Positions 17,558 to 26,935 of a DNA stretch of 64,000 bases are shown piece after piece. The notes under the pieces were generated by a model. It saw nothing but the letters and a program-made list of their open reading frames with translations, did not search any database and had not been told where the DNA came from. Source of the DNA: Bin5 sp965204705 (GTDB taxonomy: Bacteria; Chloroflexota; Anaerolineae; Caldilineales; Caldilineaceae); NCBI GenBank assembly GCA_965204705.1, contig OZ242006.1, forward strand, positions 558,001 through 622,000. The letters run 5' to 3'. The translations under genes were made by a program, and so were the position numbers. Numbering within the stretch: position 1 is the stretch's first letter; each line of letters starts with the position of its first letter.

Positions 17558-18586
17558 TCACTCGTCGTCTGTGTGGATATAGATGCCGGAGCCGATGACC
17601 ATCTTCTCGTCGGATTCGCCCAACTGAAGGCTGACGGCGTAGCCGAGCTTGGGGGAACCGGTATCCTCGTCACCTTCGATGGCCGGGTCGTCGTAGTGAT
17701 ACCGCAGAAAACTCTTGCCCTCGCGCCGTGCGCCTCCTATCAGCAACTCGGCGAACGGCACGCCGTTGGAGTCGGTCCTGGTCATGTCGGTGGGATTGCC
17801 TTCGCGAAACGGCTCGGTCCCGTGAAAGAGGGTGACGCCCCCGCCGCTCACGACATAGAGGTAAATGGATCCTGACTTCCAGTCCCCTCCTTCGACCCGG
17901 AAGGCGTTCTTGATCTCGACGAGAGGGATACCGTCTTCGAACTTGAGGGCCTCCTGGTAGATCCTGGCCGCCTCTTCGACAAAGGTGATCAGTGTCTCGC
18001 GGTCCACGACTTCCGACGCGGTGACCGCGGGCGTGGGGAGATCGGCGATGCGGACATCGACATGGGAGACGTCCTGCGAGTAGCCGCCGACGAGCACGAA
18101 CTGTCGTCTGAATGGGACGGTATATGCCGTCTTCGGCCCGTCGTCGTAGTATTCGACGAAACCGCCGCCTTGGGCAGCGGCCGCCAGGAGTTCCTGGACG
18201 ACCTTGGTTCCGCGTTCGTCCTCGATGTCGATCAGGCTTCTGTCTTCGGCGGCTCGGTCGTTCCCGTGCGCGAAGACGTTTCCGTTAATGGCGAAGATGA
18301 TCAGGAAGGTCGAGCCGGATTTCCAGTCGCCCTCCGTTTTGACCCACTGTTTGAGCTTCGCCGCACTGTCCAGGTCTACGGCGATCGCTTCGATTTCGGC
18401 CTTGGCTGCCAGGACGAAGGCCTTGAGGCTTTCGGGGTCGGTGACCTGGGCCGCGGTTACCCGGCCCATGGCGGGTTCAGCCTCGTCCATGGGGGGTATT
18501 GGCCGGCAGGCCGCCAGGGCTATCCCTAACGACGCCACAGTTGCGGTCTTGACAAATGATCGTCGGGAAACTATACGGTCTGTCAC
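17558..18586 (-). CDS. Tat-exported lipoprotein with tandem Cache-like domains
   Basis: The 342-aa protein begins MTDRIVSRRSFVKTATVASL with a twin-arginine motif and a lipobox (LAAC, Cys 27). Two internally similar domains follow, each with the signature EGDWKSGSxxLxxxxxxGxVxFHG (residues ~90 and ~235), then a GxxFxxYxYDDP stretch and a hydrophobic strand. This is the layout of single or tandem Cache domains that bind small ligands outside the cell. Lacking a transmembrane or signalling domain, it may act as a ligand-binding lipoprotein. It sits inside the sugar-uptake cluster on the same strand, between the two permease genes. Confidence 0.72.
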   Translation of the reverse strand: MTDRIVSRRSFVKTATVASLGIALAACRPIPPMDEAEPAMGRVTAAQVTDPESLKAFVLAAKAEIEAIAVDLDSAAKLKQWVKTEGDWKSGSTFLIIFAINGNVFAHGNDRAAEDRSLIDIEDERGTKVVQELLAAAAQGGGFVEYYDDGPKTAYTVPFRRQFVLVGGYSQDVSHVDVRIADLPTPAVTASEVVDRETLITFVEEAARIYQEALKFEDGIPLVEIKNAFRVEGGDWKSGSIYLYVVSGGGVTLFHGTEPFREGNPTDMTRTDSNGVPFAELLIGGARREGKSFLRYHYDDPAIEGDEDTGSPKLGYAVSLQLGESDEKMVIGSGIYIHTDDE

Positions 18587-19047
18587 TGTTCCTTTCCTTT
18601 CTGCAAAGTGGTGAAGCAGGTGTTCCGGTGTGCGTCGGCGTGAATTCCGTCAGCAACTCCGCTGTCAACGGCGAGGCCCGCAGCCAAAACCGTTATCTGA
18701 CCATGACAATTCAGAGGAGCTGTCGGTGTTCTGCTGGAATCCACCGCCCTTTACGAGTAGGGCCTTACGCTTCTTTGCGTTTGAAACCAGTTTCGTTCAC
18801 ACGCCCACTGGCCTTCGTGCACGCACCTGCATCAAGCTAAAAGCACATACCCACTGCATTTACAGCAACCGCCTGCAACGTGTCCTTACTACCCTCATTC
18901 AAGCAAAAGGCCTTTCCCAACCAGCATAAGGCCCCACTAAGAACGGCCCTCCGCCCTTCGCCGTTCACTAAAAACCAAAAACTGCCCACTAAAAACTGCC
19001 CTCCGCCCTTCGCCGTTCACTAAAAACTAAAAACTGCCTACTAAAAA
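18587..19047. other. Intergenic region with ACTAAAA heptamer tracts
   Basis: No gene is seen in these 460 bases. The right end (about 18967-19045) is a duplicated tract of ACTAAAAACTGCC-type heptamers, interrupted by two copies of GCCCTCCGCCCTTCGCCGTT. The tract runs directly into the stop codon of the LplB-type permease. Confidence 0.6.
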
Positions 19048-19998
19048 CTAGTAAACCTGATAATCCGTAAACCGCGAAATCAACCGCAAACTCAACACAA
19101 TCAAAATCAGCCCCAGCACCGAACGCACCAGCCCCACCGCCGTCGCCAGACTGAATCGCGCCCCCAGCAGACCCTCGCGGTAAATCCACGTGTCCAGAAT
19201 ATCGCCCGTCGAATAGACCGCCGGATTGTACAGGTTCAGCACCTGATCGAAACCGGCCGCATTGAAAAGCAACCCGAAGTCCAGGCACAGCACCAGCAGC
19301 AGCGTCGGCAGCACGCCCGGCAGAATGATATACAGCACGCGCTGAAAGCGGCCCGCCCCGTCGATCGCCGCCGCCTCCAGCAGCTGCGGATCAATACTCG
19401 TCAGCGCCGCCAGATACAGGATCGTCGCCCAGCCCACCTGCTGCCACAGATGGCTGGCGACCAGCGTCGGCACAAAAGTACGGTTGTTGCCCAAAAAGAT
19501 GATCGGCTGCTCCGCCCCCCACCGCTGCAACAGCTGGTTGACCACACCCGCCGAGCCCAGCATCTCCAGCATGATCCCGCCCAGCACAATCCACGACAGA
19601 AAATAGGGCAGGTAGACCAGGCTCTGCACGCTCCGCTTGTAGAACAGCTTCCGCACCTCGTTCAGCAGCAGCGCCAGAATCACCGCGCAGAACTGCAGCG
19701 TGACAATCTTCGAGGTCGCGATAACGATCGTATTGCGAAAAATCTGCCAGAAGGAGGGGTTGTCCAGCATCAGCTGGAACTGCTTCAGCCCTACCCACTG
19801 AGACTTGGCAAAGCCCAGCGCCGGCTTATACTCCTGGAACGCGATCCGGATCCCGTACATCGGATAATAGCTCAGCAGCGCCAAATGAATCAGCGCCGGG
19901 ATCACCATCACGTACAGCGGCCACAACCGCGGCAGATAGCGAACAAACCTCGAGGCCTGTTCCTTCAGATCGTCTACAATCGGAGACAACGCTTGCAT
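19048..19998 (-). CDS. ABC carbohydrate permease, LplB type
   Basis: The 316-aa inner-membrane permease shows LplB features: LWPLYVMVIPALIHLALLSYYPMYGIRIAFQEY at the start, six hydrophobic segments, and the EAA motif EAAAIDGAGRFQRVLYIILPGVLPTLLL near residue 220. The C-terminus SLRLISRFTDYQVY is typical. It forms the heterodimeric channel with the LplC-type permease (16425). It lies 65 bases downstream of binding protein 1, and TATCCAC heptamers fill that gap. Confidence 0.9.
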   Translation of the reverse strand: MQALSPIVDDLKEQASRFVRYLPRLWPLYVMVIPALIHLALLSYYPMYGIRIAFQEYKPALGFAKSQWVGLKQFQLMLDNPSFWQIFRNTIVIATSKIVTLQFCAVILALLLNEVRKLFYKRSVQSLVYLPYFLSWIVLGGIMLEMLGSAGVVNQLLQRWGAEQPIIFLGNNRTFVPTLVASHLWQQVGWATILYLAALTSIDPQLLEAAAIDGAGRFQRVLYIILPGVLPTLLLVLCLDFGLLFNAAGFDQVLNLYNPAVYSTGDILDTWIYREGLLGARFSLATAVGLVRSVLGLILIVLSLRLISRFTDYQVY

Positions 19999-20063
19999 AA
20001 TAAAAAAAGTGGATAGCAGGCGCCCCTACTATCCACTTTCCACTATCCACTATCCACTATCCA

Positions 20064-21854
20064 CTATTTCGCCGCCCACCACTCATTGATCTCAGCCAGG
20101 ACCGCCTCGCCGCCCTGCGCCAGCCACGTCGTCACATACTCGTCAAACGCGTCCACGGGCACCTGGCCCGTGATGATCGCAAAGTAGGTCTCGTCCGTCA
20201 GCGTCTGCAGCTGCGTCCACTTCTCCTTCTGCAGCTCCGTCGGCGCCGCGTTCCACTCGTTGCGGATCGTGTCCGCCAGCGAATGCTCCGCCAGGAACAG
20301 CCAGCCCTCGTCCTGCATCGTCTGCAGACCGGTCGGGTCATCCAGCAGCAGCTCCATCATCGCGTCCCACTCGTCGCGCGGCACAGTCTCCTTATAGTTC
20401 AGCTTCCACTGAATGTTGTTCATGTTCGAGGTCGGGCTGATGTTGTAGCCGCCGCGCGTGACGATGACGCCGTACCCATGCGTGCCGCCCGACAGCGGCA
20501 CTACCCTGTCCTCACCCTCGACCCACTCATAATTGTGCCCTTCAAAGCCGTGATAGCGCCGCTGCGGGCTCAGCACGATCTCCGACTCAAAGTTCGCCTG
20601 CAGCAGGATCTTGTCGATATGTTCAGAACCCTTGCGGAACGGGAAGACGCCTGTGCGCAGCGGGCTGAAGTAGTTCTTGCCCTTGCGCACCGGGCCTGCC
20701 GGCACGTCGATCCAGGTCCAGCGCGCCTCAGGATCGTTCGCCATGCTGCCGATCGCCCCGGCTACCACACCGCCCCAGGGATGCGTGTAGTTCATGCCCA
20801 CGCGGTTGCCCTCGATCTCGGTGCGGTTCTCCTGGTAGCCCTTCGTGAAAAAGTCGGGGCTCAGGATCTTCTTCTCGTACCAGCGGCGGACAAACGCCAG
20901 CGCATCCTTCATCGCCGGGTCGATGCCGTCGAACTTCAGGCCGCCCTGCCCGTCCTTCGTGAACGTGCTCACGCTCGTATACCACGACGGCAGCACGCCA
21001 AACCCCCCGAAGACCGGCCCCAGGCCGCCGTACCAGCTCTGCAAATCACGCGACGCCATCACACCGACCGTCGTGCCGGGCGGACCCGCGCCCAAGTCGT
21101 TCGTGACGAAAGCCTCGGCAACCGCCTCCATCTCCTCCAGCGTCGTCGGCGCATCCATTCCCACCTTGTCCAGCCAGTCCGTGCGGATGAAGAGGATCTG
21201 CTCATCCTGGCCCGCCTGGGCAATGCTCGGGAATGCCATTTTGCGGCCGTCCACCTCCGCGTAGGCCCACAGCTGGTTGTCGCCCCATGCCTGCGACTCC
21301 TTGACCCACTTCGGGTGCGCCGTCGCCTCATAGACATCGGTAATGTCCGCCACCAGGTCGCCCGCGACCATGTCCTGGAACATCCCCAGCGGGATGCCCG
21401 GCATCAGGTCCGGAATATCGCCGGCCGCCATCGCCAGGTTCATCTTCTGGTCCCGCTCATCGCCCTGCACATACGTCCAGGGGATATCGTACTCGATACC
21501 GAACAGCGCCTTGATGTAACGCAGGCTGATATTGTCGTAAATGTCGTCGTCGCCCTGGAACCGCGTATCCGCGTCCGTGCGCGTGAACGAAGTGATCGTC
21601 ACCGGCGGATTCAGCGGCATCCCCTCCGGCACGTCCGGCAGCTCCGTCGTCCACCCCTTCGGATGGTCCGGCGAGCCCGGCATCATCCCCAGCGGCGTCA
21701 GGATCTCCTCCGCCGTCATCGCCACCATCGGCGCCGACTCTGCCACCGCCTCCGGCGCAGCCGGTTCAGCCGCACAGCCGGCCAGCAGCACCCCGCCGCC
21801 AGCGACAGCCGCCCCCTTCATAAAACTGCGACGTGAAACTGAAGATTTCGCCAT
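20064..21854 (-). CDS. Extracellular solute-binding lipoprotein (LplA/LipO type), copy 1
   Basis: The 596-aa protein starts MAKSSVSRRSFMKGAAVAGG with a Tat motif and lipobox LLAGC, followed by an Ala/Pro/Glu linker. The body matches the large LplA-type sugar-binding proteins: LNLAMAAGDIPDLMPG, MAFPSIAQAGQDEQILFIRTDWLDKVGM, and PTTLEEMEAVAEAF. It is anchored outside the membrane and delivers its sugar to the LplB/LplC permeases. A paralog of nearly the same length and about 80% similar lies directly upstream (22450), and both share upstream sequence. Base use is GC-rich like its neighbours. Confidence 0.9.
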   Translation of the reverse strand: MAKSSVSRRSFMKGAAVAGGGVLLAGCAAEPAAPEAVAESAPMVAMTAEEILTPLGMMPGSPDHPKGWTTELPDVPEGMPLNPPVTITSFTRTDADTRFQGDDDIYDNISLRYIKALFGIEYDIPWTYVQGDERDQKMNLAMAAGDIPDLMPGIPLGMFQDMVAGDLVADITDVYEATAHPKWVKESQAWGDNQLWAYAEVDGRKMAFPSIAQAGQDEQILFIRTDWLDKVGMDAPTTLEEMEAVAEAFVTNDLGAGPPGTTVGVMASRDLQSWYGGLGPVFGGFGVLPSWYTSVSTFTKDGQGGLKFDGIDPAMKDALAFVRRWYEKKILSPDFFTKGYQENRTEIEGNRVGMNYTHPWGGVVAGAIGSMANDPEARWTWIDVPAGPVRKGKNYFSPLRTGVFPFRKGSEHIDKILLQANFESEIVLSPQRRYHGFEGHNYEWVEGEDRVVPLSGGTHGYGVIVTRGGYNISPTSNMNNIQWKLNYKETVPRDEWDAMMELLLDDPTGLQTMQDEGWLFLAEHSLADTIRNEWNAAPTELQKEKWTQLQTLTDETYFAIITGQVPVDAFDEYVTTWLAQGGEAVLAEINEWWAAK

Positions 21855-21960
21855 AGTGCACTCCCCCCTCGGCGCAAAGCCGCTATGTCTTCTGTATGTA
21901 ACTGTACTTTATCAATAGAACGCGCGGGTCGAATCCGGTGGACAAAACAGTGAGGCAACT
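21855..21960 (-). promoter_or_regulatory. Upstream region of binding-protein gene 1
   Basis: About 105 bases before the gene match the bases before its paralog (24244-24350). They share a GAGGGGG ribosome site, the CATAGCGGCTTTGCGCC stretch and the CCACCGGATTCGACC-type block. Because this noncoding DNA was kept with both copies, it probably contains the promoter. Confidence 0.55.
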
Positions 21961-22045
21961 CCCCGTGACTATAGCACGGCCTCCCCACCACTGTCAAACA
22001 CGTTTCGCCCAAAGGGTCTATCCCGTCCCACCGGCCACTGCAGTG

Positions 22046-22149
22046 CTGACCACTAACCACTAACCACTGACCACTGATCACTGCAGTTCTGTGCGGTCAG
22101 GCCTTCGGCCCTCCCTTGTGCGGGGGGATTCCCCCCGCAACGCCCCCCA
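22046..22149. repeat. GACCACT heptamers plus G-rich hairpin, copy 3
   Basis: Heptamers (CTAACCACTAACCACTGACC) run through CTGCAGTT into a small hairpin and the large hairpin GCGGGGGG-ATT-CCCCCCGC. The rest of the 21961-22449 gap has a GTAGGGGCAGGCCTTGTGCC palindrome at about 22304, a short inverted pair (AGTGGATAGC...GCTATCCACT, 22390-22419) and ACTAAAA heptamers up to the next stop codon. No gene was seen. Confidence 0.75.
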
Positions 22150-22449
22150 GACACCATGCCACGTTGGCGCCGTGGCGCCGTGGCGCCGGCGGGTTTCTAT
22201 TCCCCCGCTCGCTCACCCCCGTCATACCGCGAAGCCCCCACCCGCGACCACGGCAGGTTCAGGCCCCGTCCCTGCCCAGAGCAACCCAATCAACACACAC
22301 GCCCGTAGGGGCAGGCCTTGTGCCTGCCCTTTGCCCCCACCCAAAATACAATCTCCCCCAGCGCCCGAAAACCTGCGCGCACAAAAAAGTGGATAGCGGG
22401 CCCATCCCCGCTATCCACTAAAAACTAGAAACTCGAAACTAAAAACTTC

Positions 22450-24243
22450 CTAGCTCTTCGCCTCCCACCACCCGTTTATCTCAGCCAAAATCTCATCTCC
22501 ACCCTGTGCCTTCCACCTCGTCACATACTCGTCAAACGCATCCACAGGCAACTGGCCCGTGATGATCCCGAAATAGGTCTCGTCCGTCAGCTTTTGCAGC
22601 CCGCTCCACTTCTCCTTCTGCAGTTCGGTTGGCGCCTCCGTCCACTCGTTGGGGATCGTGTCCGCCAGCGAATGCTCCGCCAGAAACAGCCAGCCCTCGT
22701 TCTGCATCGTCTGCAGACCCGTCGGGTCGTCCAGCTTAAGCTCCATCATCGCATCCCAATCCTCGCGCGGCACCGTCTCCTTGTAGTTGAGCTCCCACAG
22801 GATTCGCCTCATATTCGAGGTCGGGCTGATATTGGTGCCGCCGCGGGTCCTGATAAGCCCGTATCCGTGCGTGCCGCCCGCCAGCATCTCAACCCTGTCC
22901 TCGCCCTCGACCCACTCGTAATTGTGCCCTTCAAATCCGTGATAGCGCAGTTCCGGACTGAGCACGAGCTCAGCCTCGTGATTCGCCTGCTTCAACACCT
23001 TGTCCACGTGCTCAAAGCCTTTACGGAAGGGGAAGACCGATTGCAGCAGCGGCCTGTAGAAATTCTTGCCCTTGCGCACCGGGCCTGCCGGCACATCGAT
23101 CCAGATCCAGCGTGCTTCAGGGTCATTGGCCATGCTGCCCATGCCCCCGCCGACCACACCGCCCCAGGGATGCGTGTAGTTCATGCCCACGCGATTGCCC
23201 TCGATCTCGGTGCGGTTCTCCTGGTAGCCCTTCGTGAAAAAGTCGGGACTCAGAATCTTCTTCTCGTACCAGCCGCGGATTAACGCCAGCGCATCCTTCA
23301 TCGCCGGATCGATGCCGTCGAATTTCAGACCGCCCTGCCCATCCTTGGTGAAAGTACTTACCTCGGTGTACCAGGAGGGCAGCACGCCAAATCCGCCGAA
23401 GACCGGTCCCAGCCCGCCGTACCAGCTCTGCAGGTCGCGCGACGCCATCACACCGACCGTCGTGCCGGGCGGGCCCGCGCCCAGATCGCTGGTGACGAAA
23501 GCCTCCGCCACCGCTTCCATCTCCTCCAGCGTCGTCGGCGGCTCCATGCCCACCTTCTCCAGCCAGTCTTCGCGGATGAAGAGGATCTGCTCATTTTGGC
23601 CCGCCTGGGCAACCCTCGGGAACGCCATCTTGCGGCCGTCCACCTCGGCAAAGGCCCACAGCTGGTTATCGCCCCATGCCAGCGACTCTTTGACCCACTT
23701 CGGGTGCGCGGTCGCCTCATAGACGTCCGTAATATCCGCCACCAGGTCGCCCGCTACCATGTCCTGGAACATCGACAGCCCGATCCCCGGCATAAATTCT
23801 GGAATATCCCCGGCCGCCAGCGCCAGGTTCATCTTCTGGTCGAGCTCTTCGCCTCGCACGTAGGTCCAGGGAATCTCAAAATCGATCCCGAAGAGCGCCT
23901 TGTGATAGCGCAGACTGATATTGTCATAAATGTCATCGTCGCCCTGGAAGCGTGTATCCGCGTCCGTGCGTGTAAACGAAGTAACCGTCACCGGCGGCGA
24001 CAGCGGCATCCCCTCTGGCGGGTCCGGCAGCATCGTCGTCCAGCCCTTCGGATGGTCCGGCGAGCCCGGCATCAGCCCCAGCGGCGTCAGGATCTCCTCC
24101 GCCGTCATCGCCACCATCGGCGCCGACTCAGCCACCGCCTCCGGCGCAGCCGGTTCAGTTGCACAGCCGGCCAGCAGCACCCCGCCGCTAGCTACAGCCG
24201 CCCCCTTCATAAAACTGCGACGTGAAACTGAAGATTTCGCCAT
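22450..24243 (-). CDS. Extracellular solute-binding lipoprotein (LplA/LipO type), copy 2
   Basis: The 597-aa paralog of the previous binding protein has the same Tat signal and lipobox (SRRSFMKGAAVASGGVLLAGC) and the same domain pattern. Differences gather in likely ligand-facing loops and near the C-terminus: RPLLQSVFPFRKGFEHVDKVLKQ versus SPLRTGVFPFRKGSEHIDKILLQ, and EMLAGGTHGYGLIRTRGGTN versus PLSGGTHGYGVIVTRGGYN. The two copies may therefore bind different but related sugars. It is the first gene of the uptake cluster and marks the end of host-type DNA before the defence island. Confidence 0.9.
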   Translation of the reverse strand: MAKSSVSRRSFMKGAAVASGGVLLAGCATEPAAPEAVAESAPMVAMTAEEILTPLGLMPGSPDHPKGWTTMLPDPPEGMPLSPPVTVTSFTRTDADTRFQGDDDIYDNISLRYHKALFGIDFEIPWTYVRGEELDQKMNLALAAGDIPEFMPGIGLSMFQDMVAGDLVADITDVYEATAHPKWVKESLAWGDNQLWAFAEVDGRKMAFPRVAQAGQNEQILFIREDWLEKVGMEPPTTLEEMEAVAEAFVTSDLGAGPPGTTVGVMASRDLQSWYGGLGPVFGGFGVLPSWYTEVSTFTKDGQGGLKFDGIDPAMKDALALIRGWYEKKILSPDFFTKGYQENRTEIEGNRVGMNYTHPWGGVVGGGMGSMANDPEARWIWIDVPAGPVRKGKNFYRPLLQSVFPFRKGFEHVDKVLKQANHEAELVLSPELRYHGFEGHNYEWVEGEDRVEMLAGGTHGYGLIRTRGGTNISPTSNMRRILWELNYKETVPREDWDAMMELKLDDPTGLQTMQNEGWLFLAEHSLADTIPNEWTEAPTELQKEKWSGLQKLTDETYFGIITGQLPVDAFDEYVTRWKAQGGDEILAEINGWWEAKS

Positions 24244-24350
24244 AGTGCATTCCCCCCTCGGCGCAAAGCCGCTATGTCTTCTGTTTTAGAACCGTACTGT
24301 ACTGATACAACGCGCTGGTCGAATCCAGTGGACAAAACAGTAGGGCAACT
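24244..24350 (-). promoter_or_regulatory. Upstream region of binding-protein gene 2
   Basis: This is the duplicate of the 21855-21960 region with scattered changes. It includes the GAGGGGGGAATGC ribosome site before ATG 24243 and the conserved CATAGCGGCTTTGCGCC and CACTGGATTCGACCAG blocks. It probably carries the promoter of the uptake cluster. Confidence 0.55.
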
Positions 24351-24712
24351 ACCGCGCGACTTTGGCACGAGTGCACCGAGGTGTCAAACATGTGACTTCC
24401 GGGGGTGTAGCGCGGGTCGTTGGCTAGTTGAACACCGCGTCCCAGTTCTGGGAAAATCGGTTCATGGCGCAACTCACAAACCATGTTTCCAGTTCCCGTC
24501 TCAGTTTTTCAGCAGATACTGTTGGATGAACTGGCTCTTCATAATTGAGGAAGACAAAGGTCTGATCGGGTAGTTGGTAGGGCTTTGGGCGAATGGGTCA
24601 CGTGTGGAGTCGTTACCAAAGTGGCAAGGCTGGAAGACTCCTGATAACCAATAGCACTTTATCTATTGGACATCAATTTGGTATAGAAGTATAGTATAGG
24701 GCACACAGCTAT
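24351..24712. other. Boundary between host DNA and defence island
   Basis: No gene is seen. Base composition falls here from clearly GC-rich on the left to nearly balanced on the right, beginning near 24450. This is the left edge of the island. I found no tRNA or obvious attachment site. Confidence 0.5.
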
Positions 24713-24760
24713 TTGAACACCCAAATAGGTCACAAAACAGTCTCGACTGCTTGTCCAAGA

Positions 24761-26923
24761 ATGAAAGAAGGACAACGAATTCCGGGAGATAAAGCCGCAA
24801 GTCTTGGACTTCGAGCCATAGATGGTTTGAAGCCTCTGTACATCCTCCCTGAAGACCATTTGGCTGAAGAAGTCCTCATCCCGAGCTTCAAAGCTGCATC
24901 AAGTGTCGATTGTATGGTGGGTTTCTTCTCCAGTGAAGCCCTCGCAGCCTTAGCGCCTGGTCTTGCCACTTTCATAAACTGTTCGGAAGGCACCTTTCGG
25001 CTTATAATCAGCCCCTTTCTTCGTCCCGAAGATAGAGAGGCGATTGAAAGTGGTTTGTCCTCACCAGAATCCGTCGCGATCGAAGCTTTGCAACCAATTA
25101 TTGTCACAGAGGATCTTATACAGTCGCATACCTTACAGTGCCTTTCTTGGTTAATACGTGCCGGACGAATCGACATCAAGATAGCACTAATGGAAGATGC
25201 CCTTTTTCATCCCAAGGCATGGTTGTTCCATGGTCCAAATGAAGCAATGGCAGTTCATGGTTCTAGTAACTTTACGTATTCTGGGATCAGAAAGAACATC
25301 GAACAGATTGCAGTTTCCAAATCTTGGGTGGACTACGACCAGAGATTCGCTACAGTGCGGCTTGGCGAACAGTTTGAGGGTCTTTGGAACGGCAAGTTTG
25401 GGAACTGCATAATTGTCAGATTGCCTCAAGCAATCGAGAGTTGCCTCTTACAGACTTATAAGTCACAAGCCCCTCCGAATGAAAGTGATCTCCGGGAGTT
25501 ATATGACCGGGCCAATCGACACATGCACGAAACACCGGAATCTTATGTAATCCTAGAGTCGAAGAAGAATCTCTTCGAGATCCCTTCGGGACTTCAATTC
25601 GAGGATGGCCCATTCGAACATCAAGGCAAAGCAGTAAATGCCTGGTGCGGGGCAGCATTTCGGGGTGTCTTGGAAATGGCGACAGGGTCAGGAAAGACAA
25701 TAGCAGCGATGATTGCTGCAAATAAGCTGTACAGTATGTGTAAACCACTCCTCATAGTTATAGCAGCACCGTATGTTCCGCTCATACAGCAGTGGTGTGA
25801 CGAGATTGTACCATTCGGCATTTCCCCGACTAACCTTACCGAATCTTCGGGACCTGAAGGCCGTGCAAACGAGTTAGCAAGGATTGATCGGCGTTTCAGA
25901 CATGGCCGTTCTTCAGTGGAAGCAATAGTTGTTTCGTATCACGCTCTTACAAATCATGAATTCAATGCCAAAATCGCAGAATTCAACTGCACTACTCTAC
26001 TGATTGGAGATGAGGTGCATAATCTGGGCAGCGAAGGATTTGTTTCAGATCCACCGGATTTCTTTGACTACCGTTTGGGACTATCTGCTACACCAATTCG
26101 ACAGTATGACCAAGAAGGGACGGAGGCTCTGTTTAACTTTTTCGGTCCAGTTGTTTACAGATATGGGCTCGAGGAAGCCATCGGTAATTGCCTAGTGGAA
26201 TACGAATACCATGTCCATCCGGTCGAATTAACTCCAGACGAAATTGATCGATGGTCCGAACTCACAGCAAGAATCAAAGCCAATTCCTGGCGTGCAGAAG
26301 ACGGGAAGCCGGATGATTACTTGGCAAAGCTCTTTCGGGATCGGCGATTAATCCTGGAAACTGCTGAGAGGAAGATCGATTCTCTACGGGACGCTCTTGC
26401 AGCTGAGCATCTTCCATCTCTTCGTCATACCCTCATATACGGCTCCGATAAGGACCCAGGACAGTTGGAAGCCATCAATCGACTCTTGAAAGAAAATGGA
26501 GTTCTGTTTCATCAGTTGACGTATCGAGAAACTTCCAATCAGGACCAGACTAAACGCATAATCGAGTCGTTTCAGGAGGGCGCATTAAGCGTTCTCACTG
26601 CCAAGCGTGTACTAGACGAAGGGGTTAACATACCACAGATTCAAAAGGCTTTTATTCTTGCTAGTACCACAGTAGAACGGCAGTGGGTCCAGCGCCGGGG
26701 AAGGCTACTGCGAAGATGTGCTGAGATTGGGAAAACGCACAGCATACTCCACGACTTCATCGCCATTCCCCCTAATTTGGTCAGTGGCGATCCTGACATT
26801 CGTGCTCTCGTTCGTTCAGAACTCCGTCGAGTACAGGAATTCGCAAGTCTAGCACGGAATGCAGGCAGACCTAATGGCCCTCTAGCTGTCATTGATGAGT
26901 TAGTTGAGGCCGCGTTCTTCTGA
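24761..26923 (+). CDS. PLD-family nuclease / SF2 helicase fusion
   Basis: About 720 aa from ATG 24761; the frame extends to a TTG at 24713 and no strong ribosome site decides the start. The N-terminal ~230 residues resemble a phospholipase-D-type nuclease (VDCMVGFFSSEALAALAPGL, HPKAWLFHG with H-x-K, GSSNFTYSG). An SF2 helicase follows: Walker A LEMATGSGKTIAA, DEVH in LIGDEVHNLG, GLSATPIRQYD, and motif VI QRRGRLLR. Such fusions process DNA ends and are frequent in defence loci (DISARM and phosphorothioation loci carry related parts). It is the first gene of a plus-strand operon with a small protein, a DndD-like ATPase and a 151-aa protein. Its role could be the restriction arm of the facing Ssp system; this is inferred from position. 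Confidence 0.85.
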   Translation: MKEGQRIPGDKAASLGLRAIDGLKPLYILPEDHLAEEVLIPSFKAASSVDCMVGFFSSEALAALAPGLATFINCSEGTFRLIISPFLRPEDREAIESGLSSPESVAIEALQPIIVTEDLIQSHTLQCLSWLIRAGRIDIKIALMEDALFHPKAWLFHGPNEAMAVHGSSNFTYSGIRKNIEQIAVSKSWVDYDQRFATVRLGEQFEGLWNGKFGNCIIVRLPQAIESCLLQTYKSQAPPNESDLRELYDRANRHMHETPESYVILESKKNLFEIPSGLQFEDGPFEHQGKAVNAWCGAAFRGVLEMATGSGKTIAAMIAANKLYSMCKPLLIVIAAPYVPLIQQWCDEIVPFGISPTNLTESSGPEGRANELARIDRRFRHGRSSVEAIVVSYHALTNHEFNAKIAEFNCTTLLIGDEVHNLGSEGFVSDPPDFFDYRLGLSATPIRQYDQEGTEALFNFFGPVVYRYGLEEAIGNCLVEYEYHVHPVELTPDEIDRWSELTARIKANSWRAEDGKPDDYLAKLFRDRRLILETAERKIDSLRDALAAEHLPSLRHTLIYGSDKDPGQLEAINRLLKENGVLFHQLTYRETSNQDQTKRIIESFQEGALSVLTAKRVLDEGVNIPQIQKAFILASTTVERQWVQRRGRLLRRCAEIGKTHSILHDFIAIPPNLVSGDPDIRALVRSELRRVQEFASLARNAGRPNGPLAVIDELVEAAFF

Positions 26924-26935
26924 TTGGAGTTGACT

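Noticed and set aside
24272..24573. Small frames at the island's left edge
   Set aside because: They overlap the binding-protein promoter on either strand and have no protein-like features.
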